Positions 61,391 through 64,000 of a stretch of DNA of 64,000 bases are shown here, piece after piece. The stretch covers positions 7,006,001-7,070,000 of the forward strand of contig NW_020825294.1 in the NCBI RefSeq assembly GCF_003286085.1, given 5' to 3'. The position numbers were made by a program, and so were the translations under genes. This DNA comes from Drosophila persimilis (Eukaryota > Arthropoda > Insecta > Diptera > Drosophilidae). The notes below the pieces were generated by a model. That model had not been told where the DNA came from, made no database searches, and saw only the letters and a list, made by a program, of their open reading frames with translations. Position 1 is the stretch's first letter. Every line of letters begins with the position of its first letter.

Positions 61391-62845
61391 CTATTTACAC
61401 TTAATAGTCGAATCCAACAGGTCCCTCCAAAGATGGTATTGTTCGCTTGGCTTGATCATGTGTACGCTGATCACGTTTCGTATTTTGCATGGACTGAGCG
61501 CGATTCGGCTGTTACGAAATGCGTTGGCCTCCACTCTCTTAATCTTCAAGGTCCTGGCCACAATTCCCGTGATGAAGACATCTTCTAGATGCATATAAAA
61601 CGTGTTGAGTGATTCCACGTATAGCTCATGGACAATGTCTCCAGTGAGGAGGTAGGCGGGTCCGGTGGTAAACGGTGGGTACTGCAAGCCGGTATATAAT
61701 TTATGTGAAACATAATACTTTGACCTTCCAGCTCTGACGGGTTTCCAGTTCTTGGCCAATCGTCCGTAGATAGCTCGCTCGCTCTTGTACCGAGCGTCTA
61801 TGAAACCGAGCAGTTTAGGAACATTGATGAACATATCGTCATCTGTCTTAAGGATGAATTTCGCACTGGGGCAGTGTGTATCTGCCCATTCAAGCATCGA
61901 GATCGTCTTTAGAGTGAGATTGAAGTACGAGTCTATGAAGTTTCCACGAATCATATCGCCATAAATATAGTTCTCCTTGTTGAGAGACTCGTTCAGGGCC
62001 ACATTGGTGGTACGGCCAAGGACAAAGGCCATGCCGACATCTCGCCTGCTTCCGTAGTGCATCCAGGTCTGTCTGATGGACATTCTCGCGCTAAAATGGG
62101 ACTGTGCTGAGGTGATCAGAATGAGCAGCCTTAAAAATACCCCCCTGTGCATACATATCCTCTTTATATCAATCTCTTCGTTTAAGTGGCCAGGTTCATA
62201 AAGTGTCATTGTAAGCACAGGAGTCAGTACAGGTAATGCGGAGGAACCATTTGATGTTTGTTCGCTGCTACTGCCCCTGCCAGTAGTGCTGCTTACAGTG
62301 GGTTGGATTTCCATTTTTGTCTTGATATCCACGATCTCTGGAAGTTCGTTTGAATCAGCCGAAATGGATGGAAATGCTTCAATATTGCTATGCAGTAAAC
62401 TAACTGCTTTCCTTTCCGGTTTTTTGCTACTGCCTGTAGAACGATATTATACAGATTTGTGGGGTTCAAGTCAAGAAAGAATTATATTCTTATCAATCCA
62501 ATCCGTTCTGGAATGGTTGACAAGACTTCTCAGAAATAACTGTCAATTTTACATACCAGTGTGCTGATTATTTCCGATGGTACTGCCTTGATTTTTGCTG
62601 CTGTTCCTGCTGTTGATTTTGCCTAAAAAGTATATATTTATATCATCATGATAGGAAGTCGCCTGACAACACTCACTTGCAATATTTTGCTCGATTCTAT
62701 GGTGCATCGGAAACCCTCCAACGGAATGCACATGTCTCCTAGGCAGGATCTCTTTCATCGAGAAGGAGGCGTATATGAAGGTTATGATAATGACGGCATT
62801 TAAGGCCATAAAGAACCTCATCCTTTTGCTATTTAAATTACCCAT
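61391..62845 (-). CDS. GT31 beta-1,3-glycosyltransferase, array copy 8, 425 aa
   Basis: Predicted Golgi type II enzyme. Exons 62677-62845, 62557-62622 and 61391-62433 join in frame (1278 nt with stop). The ATG at 62843-62845 has a strong context (ACCATGG); a second in-frame ATG at 62821 corresponds to the start used in other copies. Anchor MRFFMALNAVIIITFIYASF. The catalytic domain has SIRQTWMHYG, NLTLKT, KTDDDMFINVPKLL, YPPFTTGPAYLLTGD and EDVFITG, all canonical. It groups with copy 1, sharing the ICMHRG..LRLLILITSAQS block and the C-terminal LWRDLLDSTIKCK. A 5' noncoding exon is joined through a 55-base intron (62902-62956), giving a clear gene model. Confidence 0.92.
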
Positions 62846-63386
62846 GGTGCGGATTCTGGTCCTCTAAACTCTGCTCTTGTATTCCGGTCTAAGCGGTTCA
62901 GCTGTAATGAGAAAATAAATTTAGAAAAGACAATGATTTTTGGATTTGTCACTTACCTCCCAGAGTGTCAGAGGTCCCAAAAGTCAAGTTCCTGGGGCTG
63001 GTGATGTTTGTGAGTAATAATATGTACTTCCTGTCGATCAGAAGGCGGCACTCTAGTTCTTATTTAATTTCGTACCCACAAAGCTGAAAAACTTGTTATG
63101 CACCTGAAACTTAAAAAAGAAATGCATCCCTTGCCTTGCACAATAAATATTTGAAATTATTCCAATTTTGGCTAGCTTCAACTGTCAACCGATTTGATCA
63201 AATGACAGTTTCTGGCATCGCACGTCGCACGTAGTCGCTTGATGTTTCTCCTGTAATTTTGGCGGATCGTCCGCGTTGTTTGACTATTAGATACAAGATT
63301 AGCCTCATAAAAAGTAGACAGATACCGTAAAAAGCTTACTATGTAGTTCCTTCTCCGACTCCTAATTGCCGAAGAATCGGTATTCT
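62846..63386. promoter_or_regulatory. 5' UTR and promoter of GT31 copy 8
   Basis: The 5' UTR continues to 62901, then a 55-base intron to 62956 and a noncoding exon from 62957. An inverted repeat AACTGTCA/TGACAGTT lies at about 63179-63212. The right end should be the 3' UTR of the next gene, which stops at 63387. Confidence 0.5.
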
Positions 63387-64000
63387 TTAAAGAGTTTCCT
63401 CGCCTTCTTCCCGCGACGACTCCTCCTTTCGTCGTCGGTATCGAAATCTATTATATAATGTTCCAACAGATTTTCCATTGCCCCGCCAGTCTTCCAATTT
63501 CTCGCCAGGAAAGAGCCGCACCACATCTCGCTCCAAGGCGTAGCTCAGCTGAAGTGTCATATTTATTTTCTTTGATATGAAGTAGTCGACTATCATCTTG
63601 GACAATTTTGTTCTCTGTGGCCGCGATAGCTTGTTTTTATTAACTCGAGACCGCAGCAATTTGCCATCGTCGCCGCTTTCTTTTAAAATGTCACTTACAT
63701 TTGTGACTGTCCACACCTTCTCCTCATCGTACTCGGGAGATGAGGGGGAGTAGAATCCTCGGGAGGGGGAAGCTTTTTGCCAGGGACCACGATGTGGTGT
63801 TGTTCCGCTTCGCTCACCGGCTTGTTGTAGGCAGCTATCGTCGCGGTGTCCATCTTTTGCTAAGGATGCGTCGCTGGTCGTGATATGCGCAAGCTGGGTC
63901 TGTGTTGGCTGCTGTGGAGTGACTGCCTGGTTCTGCCTTGAAGTGAATGACTCCTGCGGTGGCATATCGTCTTCATCATCATCCTCTGTCTTGATGATGA
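63387..64000 (-). CDS. unrecognised protein, C-terminal part, cut by window end
   Basis: The frame is open from the window edge (about 11 acidic residues before the first Met at 63965) to a TAA at 63387-63389, so the start lies beyond 64000. The N-terminal part seen here is Gln/Ser/Pro-rich and probably disordered. The C-terminal 100 residues look folded: VWTVTNVSDILKES, SRPQRTKLSKMIVDYF, INMTLQLSYALERDVVRLFPGE and VGTLYNRFRYRRRKEE. This helix-rich segment with a basic end recalls an uncharacterised arthropod domain I have seen in proteins ending in a similar LYNRFR or LYNKFR motif, but I cannot name it. Nucleic-acid binding is a guess from the basic end. Confidence 0.7.
   Translation of the reverse strand, partial: IIKTEDDDEDDMPPQESFTSRQNQAVTPQQPTQTQLAHITTSDASLAKDGHRDDSCLQQAGERSGTTPHRGPWQKASPSRGFYSPSSPEYDEEKVWTVTNVSDILKESGDDGKLLRSRVNKNKLSRPQRTKLSKMIVDYFISKKINMTLQLSYALERDVVRLFPGEKLEDWRGNGKSVGTLYNRFRYRRRKEESSREEGEETL

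Noticed and set aside
39052-62845. Identity of the GT31 genes with brainiac or C1GalTA (core 1 synthase)
   Set aside because: The conserved blocks are those of the beta-1,3-GalT group, but the sequences lack the features I remember for those two genes, and the long-stem copy resembles CG8668 instead.

Overview
The window is nuclear DNA from a fruit fly of the genus Drosophila. Short GT-AG introns, AT-rich intergenic DNA, a DINE-1/INE-1-type element, GAGA/DRE/Motif-1-like promoter sequences and a set of recognisable fly genes (Sirt1, DnaJ-H, Sfmbt, Alg7, Rsph1, and orthologues of what I remember as CG5439, CG31849, CG16974 and CG8668) all point there. These genes are on Muller element B in D. 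melanogaster as far as I recall. The large glycosyltransferase cluster suggests a species outside the melanogaster group, but the exact species cannot be read from the sequence.

Left part (1-32.6 kb) is gene dense. It holds a decayed four-exon gene (147-973), a multi-C2H2 zinc-finger gene (+), DnaJ-H (-), Sirt1 (+), the Polycomb-group gene Sfmbt (-, seven coding exons), a RUN+PX sorting-nexin-like gene (+), Alg7 (+, five exons) with a GT17 glycosyltransferase nested antisense in its fourth intron, Rsph1 (+), an intronless p32/MAM33-family gene (-) and a four-exon LRR-Ig transmembrane receptor (-).

Middle part (32.6-39 kb) has no coding gene that I can support. It probably holds the 5' noncoding exon and promoter of the LRR-Ig gene. 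It also contains several undocumented repeat structures: a degenerate tandem array of roughly 22-24 bp units, a diverged ~190 bp tandem pair, and promoter-like motif clusters.

Right part (39-62.9 kb) is a tandem array of GT31 beta-1,3-glycosyltransferase genes, all on the minus strand: seven intact three-exon type II membrane enzymes, one 5'-truncated copy and one relic. I reconstructed the exon joins of each intact copy and all stay in frame. The copies fall into subfamilies, show recent duplication and chimerism, and differ in catalytic motifs and in an internal variable loop. This is the most distinctive feature of the window. A partial gene of unknown function runs off the right end.

Functionally, the window brings together chromatin silencing genes (Sirt1, Sfmbt) and several glycosylation genes (Alg7 at the first step of N-glycan precursor synthesis, a GT17 candidate N-glycan-modifying enzyme, and the GT31 array), though nothing shows that they are co-regulated.
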